Assembly (NCBI GenBank): GCA_900758315.1
Contig: CAAERF010000532.1
Span: 1 to 10,028 of the forward strand
DNA from: an uncultured Oscillospiraceae bacterium
Lineage (GTDB): Bacteria > Bacillota > Clostridia > Oscillospirales > Oscillospiraceae
DNA length: 10,028 nucleotides
Direction: 5' to 3'
Both the position numbers and the translations under genes were made by a program. Below the pieces are notes generated by a model, which saw only the letters and a list, made by a program, of their open reading frames with translations, had not been told where the DNA came from and did not search any database. How positions within the stretch are numbered: position 1 is the stretch's first letter; every line of letters begins with the position of its first letter. Shown piece by piece: positions 1-7,429 of this stretch.

Positions 1-162
1 GCGCTCCATATGCTGTGCAATCCACCCCTCCTGCTCCCGGACAAAGCGCTCAATCCGCGCCAGCGGCGTATGCAACGGTGCCCGCACCAGCACCGTCAGG
101 TCTTCTGTGATCTCCAGGGACATGGTTTTCCGGTTGGATCGCTTTAACTGATACTCTCGCAC
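1..162 (-). CDS. YgjP/DUF45-family metallopeptidase, N-terminal fragment (partial)
   Basis: Only the first 54 codons are in the window; the reading frame is open to the left edge, so the rest of the protein is missing. The visible N-terminus (VREYQLKRSNRKTMSLEI, then TVLVRAP and ERFVREQEGWIAQHM) matches the beginning of the YgjP-like/DUF45 family: a beta-rich segment with the RS-x-RKT-x-SLEI pattern, a V-x-VRAP strand and a helix ending in W-I. In that family the zinc-binding HExxH motif lies near the C-terminus, so it cannot be checked here and the catalytic function is inferred. I chose the GTG start at 162 because AAAGGAGG lies 7 nt upstream; the next ATG (123) would drop the conserved RKT region. 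The gene diverges from greA and has its own promoter. Members are typically soluble cytoplasmic proteins of unknown substrate. Confidence 0.7.
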   Translation of the reverse strand, partial: MREYQLKRSNRKTMSLEITEDLTVLVRAPLHTPLARIERFVREQEGWIAQHMER

Positions 163-169
163 TGCGCTC

Positions 170-212
170 CCTCCTTTTGCCCTATTATAAGCCCTGGACC
201 GTTTCCCGGCAA
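170..212 (-). promoter_or_regulatory. SigA-type promoter and Shine-Dalgarno for the metallopeptidase gene
   Basis: On the minus strand, TTGCCG (212-207) is followed by a 17-bp spacer and a perfect TATAAT (189-184). The transcript should start near 177-178, just before the ribosome site AAAGGAGG (177-170), which is 7 nt from the GTG start. The leader would therefore be very short. The -10 and spacing are excellent; the -35 matches four of six consensus bases. Confidence 0.6.
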
Positions 213-258
213 ATCTCATTCCCCTGCAAAAAGCGCTCCCCTCTCCTGTCCCTTCGCC

Positions 259-287
259 TTGACACCGTTCCCAAAATCGCATATACT
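259..287 (+). promoter_or_regulatory. SigA-type promoter for greA-lysS
   Basis: A perfect TTGACA (259-264), a 17-bp spacer and TATACT (282-287) form a near-consensus housekeeping promoter. Transcription would begin near 294, leaving a leader of about 110 nt before greA. Consensus strength fits constitutive expression of a transcription/translation housekeeping operon. No repressor site is evident. Confidence 0.75.
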
Positions 288-407
288 GATATATCATCAT
301 TATTAAATTAGGTATCTGGCAGGTGTATCGGGCAGTGTTTCCGCTTTTCAGGGTGAAAACTGTCCGTTTGCATGTATTTACCCGCCGGAAAAGAAAGGTG
401 TTTCATT

Positions 408-884
408 ATGGCAAATCCTGTTAAACTGACGCCCAAACGGCTGAAAGAACTCCAGGACGAAATGGTCTGGATGAAGACCGTCCGGGAGAAAGAAATCGCC
501 GAAATGATCAAAGAAGCCCGCTCCTTTGGCGACCTCTCCGAAAACAGCGAATATGACGAGGCGAAGGACCAGCAGGGAAAGCTCTTCTCCCATGAGGCAG
601 AGGTGCAGGCCATCCTGGACAACTATATCCTCATTGACGAGGTGGCCACCGATGACACGGTGATCAATCTGGGCTGCAACGTGACGGTGCTGGACCTGGA
701 GTTCGACGAGGAGCAGACCTATCACATCGTGGGCAGCCAGGAGGCAGATCCCATGGCCGGCTTTATCTCGGAGGAATCCCCCTTCGGCAAGGCGCTGATC
801 GGCCACGTGGTGGGCGATGAGGTGCTGGTGGAAGCCCCTGCCGGCAACGTGAAGTTCAAAGTACTGGACATCTCGGTGTCTTAA
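408..884 (+). CDS. greA: Transcription elongation factor GreA
   Basis: GreA binds in the secondary channel of RNA polymerase and stimulates cleavage of the 3' end of backtracked transcripts, so that stalled elongation complexes restart. The 158-residue product has the family's usual length. An N-terminal antiparallel coiled coil (about residues 8-75) carries the tip motif GDLSENSEYDEAK; Asp42 and Glu45 correspond to the acidic pair that positions the catalytic metal. The C-terminal FKBP-like domain (about 82-158) shows the signature GSQEADP...SPFGKALIGHVVGDEV. I chose the ATG at 408 because MANPVKL gives the family length and GAAAGGTG lies just upstream; an in-frame ATG at 372 would add 12 unconserved residues and has no ribosome site. 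lysS follows after 28 bp with no terminator between, so the two are very likely co-transcribed, a common arrangement in Firmicutes. Confidence 0.96.
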   Translation: MANPVKLTPKRLKELQDEMVWMKTVREKEIAEMIKEARSFGDLSENSEYDEAKDQQGKLFSHEAEVQAILDNYILIDEVATDDTVINLGCNVTVLDLEFDEEQTYHIVGSQEADPMAGFISEESPFGKALIGHVVGDEVLVEAPAGNVKFKVLDISVS

Positions 885-912
885 CATCTGAAAGAGAGAA
901 GGAACAAGAAAA

Positions 913-2412
913 ATGGGAAAGAAACAGTTTCAGCCGGAAGCAGAGAAGAGTCTGTCTGAGATTTTGCAGATTCGCCGGGACAAGCTGGCCAACCTCCAGG
1001 AGAATGGCCGCGACCCCTTTACGGTCACCAAATACGACGTCACCCACTGTGCCGCCGACGTAACCGACCGCTATGATGAGCTGGAGGGCCAGACCGTCTC
1101 CATAGCAGGCCGCCTGGTCTCCAAGCGGGGCATGGGCAAGGTCAGCTTCTGCGACCTCCAGGACAAGTCCGGCCGGGTACAGCTCTACGTCCGCCGGGAT
1201 CTGATCGGCGAGGATGAATACGCCTGGTTCAAAAAGTACGACATCGGCGACATCGTCGGCGTCAAGGGCGAGGTGTTCAAAACCGAAAAGGGTCAGATCT
1301 CTGTCCGCGCCAGCGAAGTCACCCTGCTGGCCAAGAGCCTCCAGCCTCTGCCGGAGAAATTCCACGGCCTCACCGACCGGGAGACCCGGTACCGTCAGCG
1401 CTACGTGGATCTGATCGTCAACCCCGAGGTCCGCAAGACCTTTGAGCTGCGCTCCAAGTTTGTCAAGTACCTGCGGGACTTCCTGGACAACCGGGGCTAC
1501 ATGGAAGTGGAGACGCCCGTCCTCAACACCATCTCCGGCGGCGCCAGCGCCCGTCCCTTTATCACCCACCACAACACCCTGGATCTGGACATGTACATGC
1601 GCATCGCCACCGAGCTGCACCTGAAGCGGCTGATCGTCGGCGGTCTGGAGCGGGTCTATGAGGTGGGCCGCATCTTCCGCAACGAGGGCATGGACCCCAA
1701 GCACAACCCGGAATTCACCACGGTGGAGCTGTACGAGGCTTACGCCGACTTCAACGATATGATGGACCTGTTCGAGGACCTGCTCTCCGGCGCCGCCCGG
1801 GATCTGCTGGGCACCTACGAGGTGGACTGGATGGGTGAGCACATTAATCTGGCTCCCGGCTGGCCCCGTCTGACCATGGCTCAGGCGGTCAAGCAGTATG
1901 TTGGCTTGGACTTCGACGCTGTCTCCGACGACGCTGAGGCCGTCGCCATGGCCAAGAGTGTCGGCGTAGAGTTGGACGAGACCAAGGATCCCACCTGGGG
2001 CAACGCCCTGTACGAGGTGTTTGACCAGAAGGTGGAAGGACAGCTGGTGCAGCCCACCTTCATCACCATGCATCCGGTGGATGTATCCCCGCTGGCCAAG
2101 CGCTCTCCCGTCGATCCCCGCCTCACCGAGCGGTTCGAGCTGTTCATTTGCCGCAGTGAGATGGGCAACGCCTTCAGCGAGCTCAACGATCCCATCGACC
2201 AGAAGGAACGTTTCCTGAAGCAGGTTGAAATGCGGGACAAGGGTGACGATGAGGCCGGTATGATGGACACCGACTACATCAACGCACTGGAGTACGGTAT
2301 GCCGCCCACCGGCGGTCTGGGCATCGGTATCGACCGCTGTGTCATGCTGCTCACTGGCAGTGACTCCATCCGTGACGTAATCCTGTTCCCCACCATGAAG
2401 CCGCTTGACTGA
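913..2412 (+). CDS. lysS: Lysyl-tRNA synthetase, class II
   Basis: This enzyme activates lysine with ATP and charges tRNA-Lys in the cytoplasm. At 499 residues it has normal bacterial class II length. The N-terminal OB-fold anticodon-binding domain (about residues 60-145) contains VSIAGRLVSKRGMGKVSFCDL. The catalytic domain follows, with motif 1 around GYMEVETPVL (about 195-205), the lysine-enzyme segment GGASARPF, motif 2 GRIFRNEGMDPKHNPEFT (about 251-270) and motif 3 GLGIGIDR (about 468-475). The tail SIRDVILFPTMKP is the expected C-terminus. AGAAGGA at 897-903 precedes the ATG by 9 nt. It is the second gene of the greA operon and is followed by a strong intrinsic terminator. No T-box leader or other tRNA-sensing element lies directly upstream, so its expression should follow the greA promoter. 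Confidence 0.97.
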   Translation: MGKKQFQPEAEKSLSEILQIRRDKLANLQENGRDPFTVTKYDVTHCAADVTDRYDELEGQTVSIAGRLVSKRGMGKVSFCDLQDKSGRVQLYVRRDLIGEDEYAWFKKYDIGDIVGVKGEVFKTEKGQISVRASEVTLLAKSLQPLPEKFHGLTDRETRYRQRYVDLIVNPEVRKTFELRSKFVKYLRDFLDNRGYMEVETPVLNTISGGASARPFITHHNTLDLDMYMRIATELHLKRLIVGGLERVYEVGRIFRNEGMDPKHNPEFTTVELYEAYADFNDMMDLFEDLLSGAARDLLGTYEVDWMGEHINLAPGWPRLTMAQAVKQYVGLDFDAVSDDAEAVAMAKSVGVELDETKDPTWGNALYEVFDQKVEGQLVQPTFITMHPVDVSPLAKRSPVDPRLTERFELFICRSEMGNAFSELNDPIDQKERFLKQVEMRDKGDDEAGMMDTDYINALEYGMPPTGGLGIGIDRCVMLLTGSDSIRDVILFPTMKPLD

Positions 2413-2446
2413 TTTTTTACACGGAACAATTCTAATATGGAAAGCA

Positions 2447-2493
2447 AGCCCACCATTTTCTTTGCAAACGGAAAATGGTGGGCTGTTTTTTTT
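2447..2493 (+). terminator. Intrinsic terminator of greA-lysS
   Basis: AGCCCACCATTTTC (2447-2460) and GAAAATGGTGGGCT (2471-2484) form a perfect 14-bp stem with a 10-nt loop, followed after one G by eight T residues (2486-2493). It lies 34 nt after the lysS stop codon. Read from the minus strand it also lies just past the protease stop, but there the 3' side is only TTGCTTT, so termination in that direction would be weaker. Confidence 0.95.
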
Positions 2494-2512
2494 AGGTTAC
2501 ATGCCTAGGATA

Positions 2513-5392
2513 TTATCTTTTGATCTTGACACTTTTACTGGAGCTCCAACCCGAATAATACTTTGTGCCGGAGACCGTTTTATAGGTGCTCACTCGCACA
2601 TAATAGCTCTTTCCCTTCGTCAGACCGCTAACTGTCTTACTGGTGGTACTCGCTTTGGATACCGTTACCGTTTTCACGCCCTTTTTAAAGCTCTTGTCAG
2701 TAGAATACTGAATCCGGTAACCAGTAACACGGGAATTCTTTTTCCACTTGATGGTCATCTTTTTGCCCTTGCCATTGGAGACACTGGACAGGCTGACTCC
2801 CGCCGGATTCACGGTCACAGTGATTTTCTTGCTCGTGGCTTTATAGATACCAGAAGACGCCGCCTTGATGGTGATGGTCGCTTTCCCTACAAAGTTTTTG
2901 GCAATGGTCACTTTACCTTTGCTGCTTACCGTTACATACTTCTGGTTGCTGCTGTAAGTCAATTTCCCGTTGCCAGCACACTTCGCACCGATAGAAAAGG
3001 ACTGCGCAACCGTTTTTGTCGTTTTCTTAAAATCGGAAGCGGTAATTTTTCCACTGATCTGATTCACCGTCACAGTGATGGATTTGACCGCAGTTTCATA
3101 GTTGCTGTCTTCCGCCGTAATCGTAATGGTCGCTTTGCCGGCGTAGTTTTTTGCAATCGTTACCTTACCGCTGCTGCTCACGGTAACAGATGTTTGATCG
3201 GACTCATAGGACAATGTGCCACCTTTCGCCTTTGCTTCAATGGAGAAGGTCTGGGTCGCAGATGCGGAGGCGTTCTTGGTAAAGTCAGAGGCTGTGATCT
3301 CATTGGCCGCCTTGCTGATAGTAAATGTCCTGGTCACCGTGCCGGTATAGTCTCCCATCCCGGTGACTGTAACAGATGCAGTACCTGCGTTGATGTTGTC
3401 AACATAGGAAACAGTATAGTCTGTTCCCTCCATCAGCGTTGCACTGCCATACTGGACGGTCACTTCCGGCGTCTGCTCCTCACCAGTGTAGACAACGCTG
3501 TCGATCAGTGTAATGTTACAGTGAGAAAGCAGATTCTCTCCCCAAGGCGTGTTACTGAACGCATCCGCGCTGATCTGTACCTGCTCCATCTGCGCAAAGT
3601 TCACCGTTTCCAAACTGGAACAGCCGGAGAACGCCTCACTCCCAATCTCCTGCACACTGCTCGGGATCGTCACTTCCGTCAGGCTGGTACACCCTGCAAA
3701 CGCCTTGCTCCCGATGGCCTCCACTGTATTTCCGAGATTTACCGCTTTCAACTCAGTGCAGTTGGCAAACACACTGTCCCCCACGGATGTGATTCCATCT
3801 TCCAGCGTAAGAGATGAAACCGCGATTTCCGATTCAGTCCACGGAGCCGTCTGGACACTTCCCTCACCCTTGATACTCAGATTTCCAGCCTCGTCCATGC
3901 TCCACGACAGCCCGTCATCAAAATCGTGCCACGTATCATAGCTGAGATCATCCAGGTGCAGGCATCCCCATCCATAGTAGATGTCCTTTCCTGCTTCCCC
4001 CAAATCGGTTGCATATCGTTTGGCCTCTTCATAGAGTTTTGCGTTTGTTATATCCGGATCCTTCATCTTTAAGTAAGCCAGTGCCGAGGATACGTGGGGA
4101 CAGGCCATTGACGTTCCGGAACTCACTTTCACGCCGCCGCCATTTTGGGCGCTGGAAACCTTGCTTCCCGGTGCGCAGAAATCAATCTCGTCCCCATAGC
4201 TGGAATAGCTTTCGGCAAACTCCCCGTTTTTATCAATCGCGGAGATCGCCAGCGTTCTCTCATCACAGGCGGGATAGACCTTTGCCACATCATCTTCTGT
4301 ATTTCCTGCCGCACAGCAAACCACAACATTCGCCTGTGTCGCCGCATCCAACGCCGTATCCAGCGCGGACTGCGCCTTTTCTGTTACAACGCCCACGCTC
4401 ATATTGATGATATCGGCGTCCTTCTCCAGCGCATACTGGATGGCGTTGCTCAGGATGGTCAGCGATGACTTCTGCTCTTCATTGAACACCCGCAGAATCA
4501 GCAGTTCCACATTGTCAGGCGTGCAAGTAGTCACAATTCCGGCGACATGGGTGCCGTGGCCTTTCACATCAGAGATATCCTCCTCTTGATTCTCATCAGC
4601 CAGGTTCCGGCTGTCCGCACTGATGGTCCGTCCCTCAAACCAGGTGTGATCCGCATCAATACCGGTATCCAGGATGGCCACGGTGATGACAGGCGCATCC
4701 TCCGGAACCTTCGTTTTCAGGGTATCCAGCCCCATATAAGCGGCTCCCCAGGTACCTTCTGTTTCACTCTCCGTCTCCTGGAGCACCTCTTCGGCATCCA
4801 GAATCTGATCCACGTAGCAGTGCTCAGAACCATACTGTTTTACCAGCTGTTCATAGGCAAGCTGTGTGTCCTCTTCCGTGGAGAACTGCAGGATGTACTC
4901 CTGATACTCCGGATACACCAGAATCTGATCTGCACCATAGTCCTTATCCAGTTCCTCTGCCGTGACAACTACCCGCATTGTCTGATACGGCGCAGTCACC
5001 ACTACGGTGCCATTTAACTGAGTCTCCGTTTGATAGGCAGTCTCTTCGAAAAATGCTTCAATGGATTTGCTGGTCCTCAAGATAGAGGACGACTTTTCAT
5101 CCAAATCTCCAAACACATCCGTAAACCGGCACTGTTCCCCGTCTACCGTCACCCAGTTCTGCTTCGGAGTGACGACAGCCTTCTGGAAATACTCATCACT
5201 CCAATGTGCGCTAATCCAGTCGGAGACCTGCGCCGCATTGGAAACCTCAATCCACTGGGCCCCAGTGCCTCCAGACTGCTGTGCATGCTCTGCGCCCACT
5301 GCTTCCGCAGTCACCCCTCTGGCAACCAGGACGGCAGCAGACAAGCTCAACACAAACAGAAGCGATAATAGCCGGTACTTTCTCTTTAACAT
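2513..5392 (-). CDS. Secreted modular subtilisin-like serine protease (peptidase S8)
   Basis: This 959-residue exported protein has a signal peptide (MLKRKYR, then a hydrophobic stretch at 8-24, possible cleavage after AEA at 31). A pro-region of about 200 residues follows; its end (about 138-200, EYILQFSTEE) looks like an inhibitor_I9-type propeptide. The S8 catalytic domain spans about 233-480: Asp242 in ILDTGID, His279 in GHGTHVAG, oxyanion Asn364 in AAGN, and Ser428 in GTSMACPH. All catalytic residues are present. Downstream come a 'WSMDEAGNLSIKGEGSV' module (about 494-512), BspA-like leucine-rich repeats (about 530-612), an MBG-like domain (about 628-694), two tandem Ig-like repeats (698-862) and a fibronectin type III domain (about 864-959). 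There is no LPXTG, transmembrane anchor or SLH domain, so it is probably released or held non-covalently. Substrate is unknown. I chose the ATG at 5392 because GAGGTG lies 7 nt upstream and the signal peptide starts there. Confidence 0.93.
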   Translation of the reverse strand: MLKRKYRLLSLLFVLSLSAAVLVARGVTAEAVGAEHAQQSGGTGAQWIEVSNAAQVSDWISAHWSDEYFQKAVVTPKQNWVTVDGEQCRFTDVFGDLDEKSSSILRTSKSIEAFFEETAYQTETQLNGTVVVTAPYQTMRVVVTAEELDKDYGADQILVYPEYQEYILQFSTEEDTQLAYEQLVKQYGSEHCYVDQILDAEEVLQETESETEGTWGAAYMGLDTLKTKVPEDAPVITVAILDTGIDADHTWFEGRTISADSRNLADENQEEDISDVKGHGTHVAGIVTTCTPDNVELLILRVFNEEQKSSLTILSNAIQYALEKDADIINMSVGVVTEKAQSALDTALDAATQANVVVCCAAGNTEDDVAKVYPACDERTLAISAIDKNGEFAESYSSYGDEIDFCAPGSKVSSAQNGGGVKVSSGTSMACPHVSSALAYLKMKDPDITNAKLYEEAKRYATDLGEAGKDIYYGWGCLHLDDLSYDTWHDFDDGLSWSMDEAGNLSIKGEGSVQTAPWTESEIAVSSLTLEDGITSVGDSVFANCTELKAVNLGNTVEAIGSKAFAGCTSLTEVTIPSSVQEIGSEAFSGCSSLETVNFAQMEQVQISADAFSNTPWGENLLSHCNITLIDSVVYTGEEQTPEVTVQYGSATLMEGTDYTVSYVDNINAGTASVTVTGMGDYTGTVTRTFTISKAANEITASDFTKNASASATQTFSIEAKAKGGTLSYESDQTSVTVSSSGKVTIAKNYAGKATITITAEDSNYETAVKSITVTVNQISGKITASDFKKTTKTVAQSFSIGAKCAGNGKLTYSSNQKYVTVSSKGKVTIAKNFVGKATITIKAASSGIYKATSKKITVTVNPAGVSLSSVSNGKGKKMTIKWKKNSRVTGYRIQYSTDKSFKKGVKTVTVSKASTTSKTVSGLTKGKSYYVRVSTYKTVSGTKYYSGWSSSKSVKIKR
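2807..3301 (-). repeat. Two tandem Ig-like protein repeats inside the protease
   Basis: Residues about 698-777 (DNA 3062-3301) and about 783-862 (DNA 2807-3046) are two copies of the same beta-sandwich repeat. Both begin ITASDF, share SGKVTIAKN or KGKVTIAKN followed by (A/V)GKATITI, and end TVTVN. The DNA copies differ at many third positions, so the duplication is old rather than a recent slippage product. Such modules act as spacers or adhesion units in clostridial surface proteins. Confidence 0.85.
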
Positions 5393-5399
5393 GCCAAAA

Positions 5400-5406
5400 C
5401 ACCTCA
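5400..5406 (-). promoter_or_regulatory. Ribosome-binding site that fixes the protease start
   Basis: TGAGGTG on the minus strand lies 7 nt upstream of the ATG at 5392. The frame stays open upstream to another ATG at 5479, but that start has only GGAAA two bases away and would put 29 polar and charged residues in front of the signal peptide. This site therefore supports the shorter protein. Confidence 0.75.
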
Positions 5407-5536
5407 CTGACAAACTCTTTTCTCGATTTTCTAACCCGATTCTTGAACAAACATTTTCGTTTGAAAAATTGTGATTCATATTTCCAAAATTTTGTCCATT
5501 TCATTCTCGTGCATTCCTCACGTCCGTAGTGTAAGA

Positions 5537-5565
5537 TAAACAAGGTTCATTTTTGGACATATACT
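5537..5565 (+). promoter_or_regulatory. Probable promoter of the plus-strand ANL gene
   Basis: TAAACA (5537-5542, four of six -35 bases), a 17-bp spacer and TATACT (5560-5565, five of six -10 bases) would start transcription near 5572, giving a leader of about 28 nt. AAGGAG (5586-5591) lies 8 nt before the ATG at 5600. The -10 overlaps one half of the inverted TTTTGGA(C/A)ATAT element, where a regulator could interfere with polymerase. Confidence 0.5.
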
Positions 5566-5599
5566 GCAAAACATTGTAATGGAATAAGGAGAATAATAA

Positions 5600-7357
5600 A
5601 TGACAGAAAATATGGTCTTAACCGGCAAGCCCAGTGTTGATAAACCCTGGATGAAATACTATCCCCCCGAGATTAAGGACCTCAAGATTCCCGAGTGCAC
5701 TCTGAGAGAATACCTGGTGCAGAATTGTCCCGGTCTGGATGTCATTGCCATGCACTATTATGGCTGTGATGTTACCTGGCGGGAGTTATTCGAACAGAGT
5801 GATGCTGTGGCCGCATCTCTGCGGGCGTTGGGCTTTGGTGAAGGCGACCAGATTCCGGCATTTCTGCGTACCGTGCCGGAATTTCTTTATTTGCTGCTGG
5901 CTGCGGAAAAGATCGGGGCATCTGTGCTCTGCCGTGACAATACCCTTGAGGAAAACCTGGAAGCCGTTGTAAAAGCCGGCGCTAAGGTGATCTTCGCTCA
6001 CGACTATCTGAGCCTCAGCGAACTGAATACCTATCTGCATGACGGCGCTGTGGAAAAGGTTGTCCTGCTGGATCCCTACAGAAACACGGACCGTAGCGCT
6101 ATGCCCGATTACATCCAGCGTTTCCTGGCATCCATCTATCCCGCTGACCGCGCCAGCGGAAGTGCCACCCTGTCCTGGGACGAGTTCCTGGCGCTGGGCC
6201 GGGACTATACCGGCACGATTGACGTCGCTGTGGACATTCACCGTCCGCTGTTCTGCGCCTACACCAGCGGCTCTACCGGTCCCTCCAAGCAGGTCATCCA
6301 CTCTGCCTATACCATGATCAGCATCATTCATCAGATGCACTTCTACGGGGATTTCGAAGGCTTCCGTCCCACCTGGATGGTTACCTGCCTGCCTCCCGCA
6401 CTGGTTGCCGTGGTGGTTTCTATGCTTTTGATGCCGCTGGCCTCCAACCGCTTGCTAATTCTGTCGCCGTTCTGCGATCCCCACGACATTGACCTGGAAC
6501 TAATGCGCTATCGCCCCAATTTCTGGCCCATTATCCCCATGTTTATCGAGACCGTCATGCGCAATGGCCGCGTACCCGATGATTATGATCTGTCTCATCT
6601 GCTCGCCTCCGGCGCCGGCTGTGAGGCCTACAACAACAACCAGATTAAGCGCGCACAAAAGTTCCTGCGTGATCACAACTGCAAGGCTCGTTTTACCACC
6701 GGCTATGGCTGCAGCGAGGCAGGTTCCAACGTCTCTCTGCCCATGCCCCCTCACCCCATGTACGACGGCAATATGGGAATCCCGCTGCCTCTGAGCACCA
6801 TCAGCATTTTCAAACCGGGCACTCAGGAAGAGCTGACCTACAATCAGGTCGGTGAGATTTGCAAAACCGGTCCGGGCAATATGCTGGGCTATGACACTCC
6901 TGCGGAAACTGCCAAAGCCCTCCAGCTCCATCCCGACGGAAATGTCTGGCTGCATATGGGCGACCTGGGCTATATGAATGAAAACGGTGAGCTCTTCATC
7001 ATGACCCGTGGCGAATCTCCCCGCTATGGCGGCGGTGATCTGGCAACTCAGCCCATGGAAAACCTGGTGGCAGATGCCGAGATCGAGGGAATTGACGACG
7101 AATTCTTTGTCATCATCCCTGACGATGAGCACCCCGGTTACTTCCTGCCCTATCTGTACGTCGTCCTCAATGACGGCTATACGGTGGATGACATCCGGGA
7201 TCAGGTAGACGCCTGCCTGGAGCACTATATGCGCCCCGTGGACATCCTCCAGGTGTCTGAACGTCCCTTCTTCCACTTCAAAACCAATCGGATTGGTCTG
7301 ACTCAGGAACTGCTGGCCGCAAGAGCATCCCAAAAGAAGGTTGCCGTCGGCGGTTAA
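5600..7357 (+). CDS. ANL-superfamily AMP-binding protein with degenerate C-terminal motifs
   Basis: This 585-residue cytoplasmic protein belongs to the acyl-CoA synthetase/NRPS adenylation/luciferase superfamily, whose members form acyl-adenylates and pass the acyl group to a thiol. The core is well kept: A3 YTSGSTGPSKQ (about 221-231), A5 TTGYGCSEAGS (about 366-376) and A7 HMGDLGY with Asp455, the ribose-binding Asp. The end is unusual. After A7 the normal GR-x-DD-x-IK-x-x-G hinge is replaced by RGESPRYGGGD, and where A10 should read PKTxxGK the sequence is FKTNRIG (about 560-566), so the catalytic lysine position appears to be Gly. The N-terminus carries TGKPSVDKPWMKYY, a pattern I associate with clostridial AMP-binding proteins. 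The gene is monocistronic, with its own promoter and terminator, and converges on an ACP-ligase-acyltransferase operon. Substrate unknown; it could be a divergent acyl or aryl ligase, or a protein that no longer adenylates. Confidence 0.85.
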   Translation: MTENMVLTGKPSVDKPWMKYYPPEIKDLKIPECTLREYLVQNCPGLDVIAMHYYGCDVTWRELFEQSDAVAASLRALGFGEGDQIPAFLRTVPEFLYLLLAAEKIGASVLCRDNTLEENLEAVVKAGAKVIFAHDYLSLSELNTYLHDGAVEKVVLLDPYRNTDRSAMPDYIQRFLASIYPADRASGSATLSWDEFLALGRDYTGTIDVAVDIHRPLFCAYTSGSTGPSKQVIHSAYTMISIIHQMHFYGDFEGFRPTWMVTCLPPALVAVVVSMLLMPLASNRLLILSPFCDPHDIDLELMRYRPNFWPIIPMFIETVMRNGRVPDDYDLSHLLASGAGCEAYNNNQIKRAQKFLRDHNCKARFTTGYGCSEAGSNVSLPMPPHPMYDGNMGIPLPLSTISIFKPGTQEELTYNQVGEICKTGPGNMLGYDTPAETAKALQLHPDGNVWLHMGDLGYMNENGELFIMTRGESPRYGGGDLATQPMENLVADAEIEGIDDEFFVIIPDDEHPGYFLPYLYVVLNDGYTVDDIRDQVDACLEHYMRPVDILQVSERPFFHFKTNRIGLTQELLAARASQKKVAVGG

Positions 7358-7387
7358 AGAGCAATCGCTCCCTTTCCACCTCAATCC

Positions 7388-7429
7388 AGAAGCTGATTTC
7401 ATGCTGGAAATCAGCTTCTTTTTTATTTT
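7388..7429 (+). terminator. Intrinsic terminator of the plus-strand ANL gene
   Basis: AGAAGCTGATTTC (7388-7400) pairs with GAAATCAGCTTCT (7407-7419) as a perfect 13-bp stem with a 6-nt loop, followed by T-rich sequence broken by one A (7420-7429). The stem ends just beside the stop codon of the convergent carrier-protein gene. On the minus strand the stem is followed by GGATTGAGG, not a T-run, so it is a poor terminator in that direction. Confidence 0.9.

Larger units (their letters stand above)
5393..5599. promoter_or_regulatory. Divergent AT-rich intergenic region between protease and ANL gene
   Basis: This 207-bp region must hold the start signals of both flanking genes. It contains the perfect 10-bp palindrome CAAAATTTTG (5485-5494). 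It also has an inverted pair, TTTTGGACATAT on the plus strand (5551-5562) and TTTTGGAAATAT on the minus strand (5489-5478), 11 of 12 bases identical. I could not find a convincing -35/-10 pair for the protease on the minus strand. Shared regulation is possible but unproven. Confidence 0.4.

Noticed and set aside
372..407. Upstream in-frame ATG for greA
   Set aside because: It would add 12 residues absent from the usual 158-residue GreA and has no ribosome site; the ATG at 408 does.
856..2073. 405-residue open frame on the minus strand
   Set aside because: It lies antisense to lysS, and its Val/Leu/Gly/His/Gln-rich translation is typical of the complement of a GC-leaning coding frame. It has no recognisable domain.
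2405..3817. 470-residue open frame on the plus strand
   Set aside because: It is antisense to the protease tail, begins inside the lysS end, runs through the lysS terminator, and its translation resembles no protein family. The minus strand encodes clear domains and a catalytic triad.
5247..5543. 98-residue minus-strand frame across the protease start and the intergenic region
   Set aside because: It overlaps the signal-peptide coding region in another frame. The protease frame has a ribosome site and signal peptide; this one has neither family resemblance nor a good start.
5553..5580. Alternative promoter TTGGAC-16-TGTAAT for the ANL gene
   Set aside because: It would start transcription near 5587, inside the Shine-Dalgarno sequence at 5586-5591, so the TATACT promoter upstream is more sensible.
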